DNA of 64,000 nt from Gordionus sp. m RMFG-2023 (GCF_954871325.1 NC_088775.1:65635561-65699560); one strand, 5' to 3'; counted from the first letter of the stretch, positions 35,879 to 48,537 are shown. A program made the numbers and translations. Notes: a model not told the origin generated them from the sequence alone.

Positions 35879-38439
35879 TTAAAATCTAATATATAACTCA
35901 CTTTCAAAAGATTCAAATTTTTCGGTAGCGCATTTACTTTCTTGTGACGACAATGTATAACTACGGCCAGTAGCAGTTAACGGTGGAACTAAGTTAAGAT
36001 ATGACATTTTGGCAAGTAAATAGTGTCGTCTATACTTGAAAATGTAAAGGAATTAGAAGGTCCGGATGGGAGTAAAAACTTTATATATATTTCTTCCTGC
36101 TTTTGATTTTTACCTAAAACAAAAGCTAACCACCAATTAGAATCATAAACACACGTTATGTATCCTGATATTTCTCCAAAAATTATACTTATATCATTAT
36201 ATGATAAATATTCTATAGTGCTTTCTATTGAATTGGAATACATTTTACTTTTAAATTGATGTAGACCTGTTAAAATCACGGTTTAAATCTGTGTTCCAGG
36301 TATAGGTCTAGTTTTTGAAAATCTTTCCCTGAGTAATAGTTCTTCGTAATCATTTTTTGTGTCATTCAAAATATATGCCATTATTTTCTATAGCGAACTA
36401 GTACAATTCATATGATGTGGTTATTAGCTTTGAGTAAGGCCTTTGTAAACATGCTCTAGCAGCTAATCTTTTAACAGTGCCACCAACCCCATCACAAACA
36501 CTTTTCCGGTGTGCTGTAGCAGTAAAATGTCATTCATGTACCCTGAAATCCATCTTATGATGGCAAATATTAATAAAAAATTTTACGATTTTTATACTGT
36601 GCAGCGGATCCATAGAAATAAAAATTTTATTTGGCATACCAATTTTATTAATTAAAAAATTTACCAATGTTTTTTGGAAATAATGTGTATTTCTATTGTA
36701 TTGCAAAGATTCGGATATCATTATATAATTTAGGCAACAAATATTAGCATAATTTTCTTTATAATATAACAAAAGGGTGAACAGTGGATTGAGCCCTATT
36801 ACAATCAAGTATAAAGCTATAGTTTTCTGAAAACATAAAATTAAATATTGGCCTTCGTCTAAGTTCAATTTTAGATTGTTTTGATACAACGATTGTTGTG
36901 TTGAAATAAAAGAATGGGGTAATAGAGATTCCATTTTTTCAAAAAGGCATTGATAAATTCATCTACTGGCTTGGTTATTGTTTCAAGAGTGGTTCTATCT
37001 ACTGATAGCCATCGTTAGTATATTATAAATTCGATGTCCTTAGAACGAAATATTTTTATTTGATTGCGTAAATGTGTTGATGTTGACCCTGGACAATTAT
37101 CACATTTGCCCATATAAAAGAATGGTTGAGGCGGATTACAAATTATTAAGAGTAAAATATGTTTGTATGTTTAAAGGGCAACATATCATCTTTGGTTAAA
37201 TTGGGTAAATTTGATTCAATGATCATTAATTTAAAATTTTGGTGGTAGCTGCAAACATACATTATGTGTACCACTACCTCCAACGAGTATACAATTTTTT
37301 GGACGAATGCTTGCAAATTTCGAAAAAAACATCAGGCTTCATTTCTTTAAAAAATATATAAATTCCTTTAAAATTATCTAAAATTAATCTCTTTTGTATG
37401 GTATTCTTTTTTCCTTCTTTGGTTAAAATCGAAACGCAATCTTTCTTGCCTGGGCATGATTCTGCTTATTTGGTCCGTACAATAAAATTCTTGTACAATT
37501 TTAACTGTATTCGTCTATATTTCCAGGCTTGGGGTTAGTATAAAAACCCCTTACTCTCAACCCTTCCTATACTTAACTGGTAAATTATAATTGTTCCCTT
37601 TGGCGTTAGACTGGATTTACGATACTTTAAACAAAATATTCTTTATTAGTAATTTTCAATACTTCCAAAAATATTTTTAAAAAAACGATACGATAATTTC
37701 ATTCTAATATTTATCTTATAAAAAATCCGTAATTTTAAAATAATGTTTTACAATTATATTTTTAAACAAAAATATTTTTCCATCACGTGTTATTCAATGT
37801 TAATTAACATCCAATCAATTATTTATTTCGGTTTGATTGGCATTACATAATATTAATATAAATACGTATATAAGAATACGACAGTTAGGTGTTGATAGAA
37901 ATCCCTTTTCCGCTACAATAATTTAGCTCGTCTTGCCATGTATTTTGTTGTATTAAATTCATTCATTATTTTGGACACTGTCCAATTTTCTGGTAATATC
38001 GTAAAATTTTATATTTATAAGTTTTAGATAAGAGTGGGATTTTTTTAAAAATATTGCTTAGAATATCATTATCTTTATCGATAGTAGATGGCTCAATCGC
38101 ATTTATATCTATGATTCTATAGCCTTTTTTATTTTGTTAATTTTTTAATTGGATATCTTTTTCTGTCAACCTTTTCTTTTTTATTGGAGATTTTCATATT
38201 TCTATCAATGTGTATTCAATAGCCGGGTTCTTTTTGGCATGATGAATATCAGGGTCTATAAATGCGTCATTTGACTTATGAGCTGCTCCGAGTTTTCTTC
38301 AACATTTATCACATATCTTATCATCTGAGTGAAGTGACATCCAAGATTGTACATTTCTAAGATTTGTAGTTACATTATTATGTTTCAGTATTTCGAAAAG
38401 GTTACAGCATCTAGTTTTTCGAATAAGATTTTTGTTCAT
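35879..38439 (-). pseudogene. A1 transposase pseudogene
   Basis: Reading leftward from ATG at 38439, the DNA is a diverged inverted copy of the A2 gene (42164-44423), ending at a TAA at 35879. Legible pieces include MESLLPHSFISTQQSLYQNN, NLKLNLDEGQYLIL, TLVNFLINKIGMPNKIF, NICHHKMDFRV, KMYSNSIESTIEYLSYND and GYITCVYDSNWWLAFVLG. Many stops and frame shifts are present, more than in A2, so A1 is the older or less constrained copy. It has no nested insert of its own, and sits between element D and the A1 right arm. Confidence 0.85.
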
Positions 38440-40014
38440 TTATTGAAATTTTATATGATAAAAAAAATTAATTTATAAAATTCGAATATCTAATAATTAT
38501 AAGTGACCGATACCACCTTTAGGAGGTTAATCCGATAGGATATTACAGATATCACTAATCTGATTTTGCTCGCTCTACATATTATATATTTTATCTTAAC
38601 TTAAAATAAATAATTATAAAATTGAACCTAGTATTTTAGGGCTATTTATTCAATTATATTCATATAAGTTATATAAATATATAGTAAAAATGTGGTATAA
38701 TGTTTTTTTTGTTCCAAAAACTTTTAGAAAGTAGTATCCCATCTACTATCATGATCAATGTAACTTGTTAATTTTTGAAAAAATTATTGATTTAGTTTTA
38801 AACCATAAATATTCTTATAACACACTATTATTTATTATTCATTTATTTTTTTATAAAATTTATCACTCAATTATATAAAAATATTCTTGACTCAATAAAT
38901 ATATTTTCTTAAATATCAAAATATATCAAAAAAAAATAAAAAAATCGACCTGATCTGATTATAAATATCGGTACATCGTACTAATAATTTTTTTTACCTT
39001 TGATATTTAAGAATAATTAGAATTTATTCTAGATTTTAAAATACCAATATATTAATTAAAAAATGAATTAATATAGTGAGCATGTGGAATTATTAATCAA
39101 TTTTAAAATAAACACTCATTTATTGTTATACTTATTTACAAGTAAGGCTATGCCGATTTTAGAAAATCCTATCCAATATTTATATTGTTTTGGGTTATTT
39201 TATGATAATACTTTTATTTTATAATTTCATAATAATAATAAATTAATATTTGTAATATTTTAAAAATATCAAATTATTTTAATAATGTATTAATTTAATT
39301 TCTTTTATCGATTGATAATTTCTGTAATTGAATGAAAGCCTCATTTATTGTTATTTTCATTTACAAAATGAATAATCCTTTAAATTATATCAAATAGTTC
39401 AAAAAAACCATTTAAAACTGATTCAAATATAATTTTATTCAAAGACGCCTCCTTTCGGAAAAATATTTATACACTTTTTTAAACTTTTATCGATTTTGAT
39501 AATGAAGATGGCCGCGTCCCAGACCAATTTTTTTTTTATAAATATAAAGGAAGAGTTTAGTAATGTCTACAAGGTCGTATTATTTCCAAAAAATCGTTTT
39601 TAGTCATTATATATTAAATATAATGGCTGGAAATTGGGAAAAAATTTTTTTTTATCTAAAAGTAGAATCTTTGTATGTAATTTTATTAAATTTGTTATTT
39701 ACAATTATGTAATTTTTAAGATATGCTTTGAATGAAGGCAGATAATGGTAAAAATCAGAGTTGCTAAAAGATACTTTTTAAATGGATCATACAGATACAT
39801 AGTCTAAAAATTTATCTAGATAAAGATACAGCTTCTAAAAAGTTATCTAGATATAGATACAATTTAAAATGTATCGAGGTACAGATACATTTTTTATTAT
39901 AGTTTGAAAACCTAAATTAAAATTCTATTGTGAAAATTCATGAAATGATCTAAAATATTTATTGACTCGATATCACATTTATCAAAATATAACTAAAATA
40001 ATGATTTTTAGATA

Positions 40015-40062
40015 TTAATATAATATATGATTAATATAATATATGATTAATATAATATTTGA
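40015..40062 (+). repeat. 16-bp tandem repeat, three copies
   Basis: TTAATATAATATATGA occurs three times in tandem, the third with one change. It lies in hAT B between its terminus and the transposase 3' end. Confidence 0.85.
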
Positions 40063-40496
40063 TTAATATAAATAATTATTATATATCATTAATCAAATAT
40101 TTTCAAAATTTTGGTCATTAAGACATCCTCGTTTATCTTAAAGACATTTTTAGCTACACTAAAAAGTCTTTCAACAGGGGCGCTGGAAGGGATTGTGGTG
40201 TTATATTTTATGAAAAACATTCTTATATCAGGATATTGTTTAAAAATACTAAAATCTTGGCATTATTTTTGAAAAAACTATTTAAAATTTGTTGATTATC
40301 AGAATTTAAATCATTAACAATCATATCTCCTGCTGTGGGATACTGAAAAAAATCGGATATTAAATTATTGGTTTTTTTTCACAGGTTAATTTGCACTCAT
40401 TTGAAGACTTTAATAATTCCTCAACTAATCTTTGTATTAATTGTTTTTTTTAAATAAAATTTTCAACCATTTGCAACTATGTCCAATCTAGTTTAA

Positions 40497-43400
40497 GGGT
40501 CATTCCATGACAAATCAACCACGATTCGGCCGACCCGCTTCGATTTTTTTAAAATTTGGTAAGCAAAGAAAGGTCAATGTAACTAAGAAATAGCCAAAAT
40601 TTTAGCCTCGTAACATTTATATTTTTGGAGATATTAGGGTTCAAAGTGGCAAAAATGTCGTATTTTTACCATTATCTGCCTTCATTCAATTAAGCATATC
40701 TTAAAAACTATCTAATTGTAAATAACAAATTTAATATCAAAATTACTTACAAAGATTCTACTTTTAGATAAAAAAAAATTTTTTTTTTCAATTTCCGGCC
40801 ATTTTATTAAATATATAAGGACTAAAAACAATTTTTTAGAAATTATACGACCTTCAATTTTTTTTAAAAATTTAGTAGACAACACTGAACTCTTCCTTTA
40901 TATTTATAAAAAAAATTGGTCTGGGACGAGGCCATCTTCATTCTCAAAATCGATAAAAATGTTTAGAAAAGTGTATAAATATTTTCCCAAAAGGGGGCGT
41001 CTTTGCATAAATTTATATTTAAATCAGTTTTTAATGGTTTTTCTTGGACTATTTGATATAATTTAAAGGATTATTCATCTTGTAAATATAAATTATAATA
41101 TTTTCTTCACTTATGGGGCTTTCATTCAAGTATAGAAATTATCTATCGATAAGAAACTCAATTTATTACATTATTATTTATAATTATTATATATTTGCCC
41201 ATATAACATATATTTAACGAATATTAATAAAATATGATCCACCAAATATCGATCAATTTTTTAAAATAATGTGATCGTCGCAAAAAAAATAAATTTTTCA
41301 AAGTCAAGATATATTATATTTTTTTTGTGTCTCCATATTATGTACATTGTATTTATTGTTTTGTTTTTACCAAAAAAAAATAATATATGAAGAATTATAA
41401 TTCTTCCATTGACGTGGAAAAGCTAATAAAATATTACAAATATTAATTTATTATTATTATAAAATGATATACAAAATAAAAGTATCATCAATAACCCAAA
41501 CAATATAAATATTGGATCGGATTTTCTAAAATCGGCATAGCTTTACTTGTAAATAAGAATAAATGAGTGTTTCAATCAATAAAATAAAGAAAAATTTAAA
41601 ATTGATTAATCATTCAATAACACATGCTCACTATATTAATTCATTTTTTAATTAATTTCTTGGTATTTTAAAAAAACTATAATAAATTCTAATTATTCTT
41701 ATAATATCAAAGGTAAAAAAATTATTTAATTGAAGCGATAAATTTTATAAAAAACTAAATGAAAATAATTAATAATGTCTTATAAGGATATTTTTGGTTT
41801 TAAAACTAAATCAATAATTTTTTCAAAAATTAACCAGTTACTTTCTACATCAAAATAGGGTTTTTGGAACAAAAAATGATTATACCATATTTTTACTAAA
41901 TTTTATATAGAATTTTACATGAATAAATAGTCCTGAAATACTAGGTTAATTTAAATTATAATTATTTGTTTTAAGTTATGATAAAATATATAATATGTAG
42001 AGCGAGCAAAATCAGATTAGTGATATCGGTTATTTGGCCGATATCAATATAATATCTGCAATATCGTATCGGATTAATCCCCTAATCGGTACACCTGTAA
42101 TTATTAGATATTCGGTGATATTTTTATAAATTAATTTGTTTTATCATATAGAATTTCAATAAAATGAACAAAAATCTTATTCGAAAAACTAGATGCTGTA
42201 ACCCTTTTAAAATACTAAAACATAATAATGTAACTACAAATCTTAGAAATGTACAATCTTGGATGTCACTTCACTCAGATGATAAGATATGTGATAAATG
42301 TCGAAGAAAACTCGGAACAGCTAGTAAGTCAAATGACGCATTTAAAGACCCTGATATTCATCATATCGAAGAGAACCTGGCTTATGAATCAATTAATACA
42401 TCATTGATAGAAATTGGAGAATCTCCAATAAAAAAGAAAAGGTTGAGAGAAAAAAGATATCCAATTAAAAAAATTACCAAAATAAAAAAGGCTATAGAAA
42501 CTCATTTAGATATAAATGCGATTGAGCCAGCTACTATCGATAAAGATGATGGTATTCTAAGCAATATTAAAAAAAATTTTCACTCTTATCTAAAACTGAT
42601 AAATATAAAATTTTGACGATATTACCAAAGAATTGGACAGTGTCCAAAATAATGAATGAATTTAATACAACAAAATACATGGCAAGACAAGCTAAATTAT
42701 TGATAGCGGAAAAGGGATTTTTATCAACCCCTAACCCCAAGCCTGGAAATACTATAGACGAATGTACAGTTAAAATTGTACAAGAATTTTATTGTATGGA
42801 CGAAATAAGCAGAATCATGCCAGGCAAGAAAGATTGCCTTTCAATTTTGACCGAAGACGGAAAAAAGAATACAATACAAAAGAGATTAATTTTAGATAAT
42901 TTGAAAGAAATTTATATATTTTTTAAAGAAATGAGGCCTGATGTTAAAATCGGTTTTTCGAAATTTGCAAGCATTCGCCCAAAAAATTGTATACTCGTAG
43001 GAGGTAGTGGTACAAATAATGTTTGTGTTTGCAGCTACCACCAAAATTTTAAATTAATGATCATTGGATCAAATTTACCCAATTTAACCAAAGATGATAT
43101 GTTGCCCATTAAAACATATAAACATATTTTACCCTTAATAATTTCAAATGTGATAATTGTCCAGGGTCAACAAATTTACGCCACCAAATAGAAATATTGT
43201 TTCGTTCTAAGGACATCGAATTTATAACATACAAACAATGGCTATCCGTAGATAGAACCACTCTTGAAACAATAACCAAGCCAGTAGATGAATTTATCAA
43301 TGCCTTTTTTGAAAAAATGGAATCTTTATTACCCAATTCTTTTATTTCAACGCAACAATCATTGTATCAAAAAAATCTAAAATTGAACTTAGACAAAGGC

Positions 43401-45261
43401 CAATATTTAATTTTATGTGATTTTTCAGAAAACTATAGCTTTATACTTCAGGATGAAGTACAAAGTTATCATTGGAATAGAGCTCAATCCACTGTTCACC
43501 CTTTTGTTATATATTATAAAGATAATTTAGCCAATATTTGTTGCCTAAATTATGGAATGATATCCGAATCTTTGCAACACAATACAATAGCAGTACATTA
43601 TTTCCAAAAAACATTGGTAAATTTTTTAATTAATAAAATTTGTATGCCAAATAAAAATTTTTATTTTTCCGATGGATCTGCTGCACAGTATAAAAATCGT
43701 AAAAATTTTGTTAATATTTGCCATCATGAGATGAATTTCGGGATACAGGCGGAATGGCATTTTTCTGCTACAGCACATGGGAAAAGTGTTTGTGATGGGA
43801 TTGGTGGCACTGTTAAAAGATTAGCCGCTAGAGCTAGTTTACAAAAACCTTACTCAAAGCAAATAACCACATCATATGAATTGTACGAGTTCGCTAAAGA
43901 AAATATTAATGGCATATATTTTGAATATATGACCCAAGAAAATTATGATCACGAAGAAATATTACTCAGGGAAAGGTTTTCAAAAACGAGACCTATACCT
44001 GGAACACAGAAAATTCACACGGTGATTCCCACAGGTCTACATCAATTTAAGAGTAAAATGTATTCCAATTCAATAGAAAGTAATATAGAATATTTATCAT
44101 ATAATGATGAAAGTATCATTTTTGGAGAGATATCAGGGTATATAACATGTGTTTATGATTCTAATTGGTGGTTAGCCTTAGTTTTAGGGAAAAATCAAAT
44201 GGAGGAAGAAATATATATAAAGTTTTTACACCCATCCGGACCTTCTAATTCCTTTACATTTCCAAGTATAGACGACACTCTCTACTTGCCAAAATGTCAT
44301 ATCTTAACATTAGTTTCACCGTTAACTGCTACTGGCCGTAGTTACACATTGTCGTCACAAGAAAGTAAATGCGCTACCGAAAAATTAGAATCTTTTAAAA
44401 GTGAGTTATATATTAGATTTTAAAATTTATATTATATCAATTATTTTTAATATTTAGGGCGCCATATATGAAATGCTAAAGATTCTGATTCATATATTCA
44501 AGAAGTATAAATTTGGTTGAATATATTTTATTAATATTAATATATGTTATATTAGCAAAAAATTTTATAAAAAATTATAAATAAAGTAATAAATTGAATT
44601 TCTTTTATCGATAGGCAATTTCTATAATTGAATGAAAGCCCCATTTATTGTTATTTTCACTTACAAGATAAATACTCCTTTAAATTATATCAAATAGTCT
44701 ATAAAAAATCATTAAAAACTGATTTAAATATAAATTTATGCAAAGACGCCCCCTTTCGGGAAAATATTTATACACTTTTCTAAACATTTTTATCGATTTT
44801 GAGAATGAAGATGGCCTCGTCCCAGACCAATTTTTTTTTATAAATATAAAGGAAGATTTCAGTGTTGTCTACTAAATTTTTTAAAAAAATTGAAGGTCGT
44901 ATAATTTCTAAAAAATCGTTTTTAGTCCTTATATATTTAATAAAATGGCCGGAAATTGAAAAAAAAAATTTTTTTTTTATCTAAAAGTAGAATCTTTGTA
45001 CGTAATTTTGATATTAAATTTGTTATTTACAATTAGATAGTTTTTAAGATATGCTTAATTGAATGAAGGCAGATAATGGTAAAAATACGTCATTTTTGCC
45101 ACTTTGAACCCTAATATCTCCAAAAATATAAATGTTACGAGGCTAAAATTTTGGCTATTTCTTAACTACACTAACCTTTCTTTGCTTACTAAATTTTAAA
45201 AAAATCGAAGGGGGTCGGCCGAAAATCTCATTTTTTTTGCTCATTTGACATGGAATGACCC
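40497..45261 (+). mobile_element. A2: long-TIR DNA transposon, near full length, TTAA target
   Basis: Starts GGGTCATTCCATGACAAATC and ends CATTTGACATGGAATGACCC, with TTAA on both sides (40493-40496, 45262-45265). The inverted arms span about 740 bp each (40497-41235 and 44520-45261) and are highly similar, including the GGCCGACCC block next to the tip and the TCTGGGACGAGGCCATCTTC block near the middle. A single transposase gene (42164-44423) fills the centre; 41240-42160 is AT-rich upstream sequence that also contains hAT-like tips (GGCATAGC at 41535, GGTACACCTG at about 42085) shared with A1. The 4-bp TSD and the DDD-type protein resemble Sola elements; TTAA targets also occur in Kolobok and piggyBac, so the superfamily call is inference. 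Confidence 0.88.
42164..44423 (+). pseudogene. A2 transposase (candidate DDD, about 750 aa), two frame changes
   Basis: Three long frames in one order: 42164-42616, 42613-43191, 43197-44423. N-terminus: RCCNPFKILKHNN and CDKCRRKLG (zinc-binding Cys), then a Lys-rich stretch. Middle: WTVSKIMNEFNTTKYMARQA (helix-turn-helix-like), EFYCMDEISRIMPGKKD, KIGFSKFASIRPKNCILVG, CVCSYHQNFKLM (CxCx2H). Catalytic candidates: LILCDFSENYSFI (Asp 1), FYFSDGSAAQYKNRKNF (Asp 2), ATAHGKSVCDGIGGTVKRL (Asp 3). C-terminus: GYITCVYDSNWWLALVLG and KFLHPSGPSNSF, a compact Tudor- or chromo-like fold by appearance. Homologous proteins are known to me as 'uncharacterized' in aphids and cnidarians. The likely role is DNA cutting and joining for the transposon. 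The gene changes frame near 42600 and 43140; otherwise it is intact. Confidence 0.82.
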
Positions 45262-45596
45262 TTAAAAAAAGGATGAAGCATAGTTGCCAAAATATTTTCA
45301 TCTTCAAAATTGTCCCAATAAACCTAGAATTATTAAATATTGATTAATTTATTATTAATTTACCTATCTTCAATCCCTTTAAGTAAGGTATTTAAGAGTG
45401 GTAAACAAAATTTCAGAAATTTTTTCAATTTAATAATGAGCTAGGAAATAGTTGCACAGTAATAAGCTGTGAACATATATTTATCTCCCTGCAGGATATC
45501 AAGTGAACTTGCTACCGGCTTCATTAGCTAATTTAAAATAATGCTGTATATACAAATTTTATTTATAACTTACTAAACAATATTTATGAATAAAAT

Positions 45597-46392
45597 CAGG
45601 GATCCAAACCGAAACGAATATCTGTTCGGTTCAGGTTCGGATAATAACGGTTCAAGGTTCAGGTTCGGTTGACAAAAAATAAATTTGGTTCGGTTCGAAC
45701 CTCTAAAAAACGGTTTGAACACTTTTATATTCAAACCTACATTAGGACTATGTATAAGGAAAAAAATTTTTATTTCATAATTAAAATAAAAACCTTCATT
45801 TTTATTAATTGGACATTATAAAATAATATTTAATTTATAAATATAACAAATAAATATATCAATGATTAATTTTAATATGAACAAATTACTTAAAATTTTT
45901 TTTATTAAGCCGCACAATTAATATATTTTCAAAATTCGTCTCACTCAAATTACATCTATAAGGAGATAATATAAATTTAATTGTTGAAAAACATCTTTCC
46001 ACACTAACTTAGGTAGCTGGCATAGCCAGTATGATATCAGATTTGATGTGTCATTTATAATACTATATGTAAATAATTTATATATTAGATTTAATTTTTT
46101 TCAAGGCATTATAATTTATAAGCTTAAAATATTTAAAAAATGTTGTAAAATGGCAATATACTAAAGTTTATAAAAATTATGACTGAAATAATTTTTTAAA
46201 CAATTTGAATTTAATTAAATTTTTTGCAATATACTATTAGTAATAACTTACACATTATTTTATAAGCATAAAATTATGAGACTCCAGTTCAGAGGCATTT
46301 TAGCGGTCAGGTTCGGCTAGAATTTTTTAGAGGTTTAGGTTCGATAAAAAATACCGGTTTTTAGCGGTTTAACGGTTCGGTTCGGATCCCTG
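45597..46392 (-). mobile_element. C: hAT MITE (CAGGGATCC ends), perfect TSD
   Basis: CAGGGATCCAAACCGAA at the left and TTCGGTTCGGATCCCTG at the right; TSDs AATAAAAT at 45589-45596 and 46393-46400. Both ends are filled with GGTTCGGTTC motifs. On the minus strand near 45915-46020 the codons read SVERCFSTIKFIL then RCNLSETNFENILIVRLN, the hAT C-terminal dimerisation block, so C is an internally deleted copy that kept this end of the gene. It lies within hAT B. Confidence 0.88.
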
Positions 46393-48537
46393 AATAAAAT
46401 CACATTCATTAGATAAAAATCTAGGTAATTTTATTCCATCGCAAATCTTGTCAAATTTAGTCTTAATAATTTCTGATTAATCGTAAAGCATTATAAGTGG
46501 AGTTCCATCTAATTATATTGGGACATATAAAATATCGGCCAATATTGTTTTTTATAATCTCAGCTGAATTTTGAGATTTTTTTTGTCTATTCCATATATT
46601 TTGGCATTTAGACAATGTTGTGCTATATATCTAAGGAATAAAATATTAAATATTATAATTAAAATGATAGTTTTACCCTCTGATATTGTTTACACTGCAA
46701 GGGTTTATTTGCATCTACAGTGGCAACAAGATTCAATGTGTGACTGGCACAACATTGATGATTAGGTAAAATATATGATTCTGATATTTAAAAATCCTGA
46801 GCAGTAGTAAAGACCTGATATTGATATTGGTGCAACTGTTTCTTTATCTTCCAGATCATCAATGGATTCACTAATATTTTCAATTGGCTTGAAAACTCTA
46901 TCATAAATAAGTAATATTATGTTTATGTTTATAATAAAAACAAACCTAAAAGACTTAATAAAGTTTTTGGCATTATCAGTAATGGTTTTTGAGATTTTAT
47001 TTTGTATGCAATAATCCTTTGCTATATCTTGTAAATTTTTTGCTATTTTATCATATGTATGACTACCAGTCATTCTTTTACAAGCCAACGCTACATTTTT
47101 TCTTTCCAAACTTGTTGGATCTATATAGTGTACAGTGACTCCTATGTATGAACTAAAAATTAACATTTCTTAAAACTGCTCAAATAATTTGTTTGTAATT
47201 AAATTATTATACAAATTTAAATGTTAGCTATACCGGCGATAGGCACTCCAACAATCTGCTGTTGTGCATATTAACGATGGTTCTATTAGACTTTTAATAA
47301 TTTCTTTCTTTTCATTCCCCATCTTTGAGAAATTCTAGAAACCACTGTCTGTCTGCAAATTATATATATTTGTATAAATTATGGATTTTCAACAATTGAA
47401 AATGGCTGAATGCTATCAATAATAAAATCGGTTATTAAATCATCTAAAATGGCTTGGGTTAAAGACTGAGATCTCTTGGGAAAAAAATCAATGGACGATG
47501 AGCCTAGTCCAATATTTTCTTTAATAGATTTTTTTCTCCCCCTTTTTTATTTGGATTAGGAGTGTTTGATGTTTTCTCTGAAAATTTAAAATTGTAAACA
47601 TTTATTTAGTATCTATACCCTTAAATGTTTTACAATATTGCAAGTTGAGGTAATGCTAACTGAAATTTGTATATTTTTTGATAGACATGGCAAACATTTT
47701 ACTAACAGAGATTTGTTTTCTTTATTTTGAGATATTATTTTAAAATATGGTCTATAAATTGGCCATTGAATGTAGTCATTTTCGTCCTCAATGTTAATCT
47801 GAAAAATTAATATAATAGAATAAAATAAAATATCAATTCCATTGCAATTAAAAATGGCAAATTCCTTGAGATGAATTGTAATATCAGAATTTGCTTGTTA
47901 TTAATAACTCGGACATTATATTTAATTAATATTTATATATTCTTTTTTATATATAAGTTTTAATATTTTACATATATATAATTTTTTAATATATATATTA
48001 ATATTAAGTTATATGCTCATATGAAATAAAATAAATTTTACATTCAAATATATTTATTTATAATATAAAAAAGAGTTAAACAGAAGTATTTCAAAATGTA
48101 TCTTAAAAAGTATCTAAAAACAGATACAGATACCTCTAAAATAATATCTAGATACAGATACTTTAATCAAAAATCTATCTAGATACAGACCATATTTTTA
48201 TATCTAGATATTAACAACTCTGGTAAAAATACGTCATTTTTGTCACTTTGAACCCTAATATCTTCAAAAATATAAGTGTTACGAGGCTAAAATTTTGGCT
48301 ATTTCTTAACTACACTAACCTTTCTTTGCTTACCAAATTTTAAAGGGGTCGGCCTAAAATCTCATTTTTTTTTTGGAAGAAATTAATTTTTAACATTTAA
48401 CCTAAAGTTATCAAAGGAGTTGGGGAAATGGAATAAATCGCTAATATTTATCAACTATGATAAATGTCTAATAAATTAAAAAGGGGAAATATACACCGAA
48501 AAAATAATTATTCAGGATTTTTTTTATAACTATATAC

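Larger units (their letters stand above)
40130..47820 (-). pseudogene. hAT transposase of element B, split by two insertions
   Basis: On the minus strand, from right to left: DENDYIQWPIYRPYF and LLVKCLPCLSKN...STCNIVKHLR (47640-47820, BED-like finger with CxxC and a terminal H); IGVTVHYIDPTSLERKNVAL and ACKRMTGSHTYDKIAKNL (46980-47150, the 'W.D..L.R....RF.G.HT' block); ITDNAKNFIKSFR (second catalytic Asp, about 46950); then, beyond MITE C and element A2, YNTTIPSSAPVERLFSVAK near 40150-40215, the C-terminal dimerisation motif. The order and strand agree across the inserts, which supports the nesting. Stops and frame changes show it is dead. Confidence 0.82.
39756..48222 (-). mobile_element. 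B: hAT transposon (CAGAGTTG ends) carrying A2 and MITE C
   Basis: Starts CAGAGTTGCTAAAAG and ends ATTAACAACTCTG, with perfect TSDs GTAAAAAT at 39748-39755 and 48223-48230. A1 arm sequence is continuous across the pair (TAATGGTAAAAATACGTC in A2). Subterminal TATCTAGATAC-type motifs occur about five times at each end (39790-39890, 48110-48210). Without its two inserts B is about 2.9 kb, the size of a complete hAT. It carries a minus-strand transposase pseudogene. The element at 50000-51110 has the same terminal CAGAGTTGTTAA and is a relative. Confidence 0.9.
20283..48374 (-). mobile_element. A1: long-TIR DNA transposon, expanded to 28 kb by nested insertions
   Basis: The left arm starts GGGTCATTCCATGACAAATC and matches the arm of A2 (40497) over about 730 bp once two hAT insertions (20398-21802, 22214-23216) are skipped. 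Next comes element D (23384-35753), then the transposase on the minus strand (35879-38439), then the right arm (38500-39755), interrupted by hAT B (39756-48222) and ending at 48231-48374 (GTGTTACGAGGCTAAAAT...GGGGTCGGCCTAAAATC). Removing the four inserts and their TSDs leaves about 4.8 kb, close to the 4,765 bp of A2. The last 25-30 bp of the right tip are missing and no TTAA is present at the left end, so this is an old, dead copy. The nesting is read directly from the sequence; family naming is tentative (see A2). Confidence 0.82.
10078..48537 (-). other. 38-kb intron of the SR-type gene, packed with nested transposons
   Basis: The minus-strand donor is CG|GTATATAG at 48537 and the acceptor TTCACTTCAG| at 10078, a GT...AG pair that keeps the frame. 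Between them I recognise at least a dozen transposons with readable ends. Sequence not assigned to any element is mainly 10078-11137, 12276-12602, 14720-15479, 19475-19858 and 48375-48537. All elements seen inside are non-host, and the host exons on each side share composition (GC-rich, Pro/Tyr/Arg-coding), which argues for one gene and against two fragments. The alternative is that the donor-side and acceptor-side pieces belong to a gene copy split by rearrangement or misassembly. Confidence 0.72.

Noticed and set aside
40497-45261. piggyBac assignment from the TTAA target
   Set aside because: The protein shows none of the piggyBac DDE motifs I know, the relative D duplicates ATAT instead, and arms of 740 bp are atypical.
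40497-45261. Large virus-like long-TIR element class
   Set aside because: No DNA polymerase, integrase, ATPase or capsid-like frame is present and the duplication is 4 bp; the single transposase-like gene fits a plain DNA transposon.
46571-46765. Short plus-strand frame of 64 codons
   Set aside because: Lies opposite the minus-strand hAT B transposase and has no recognisable domain.
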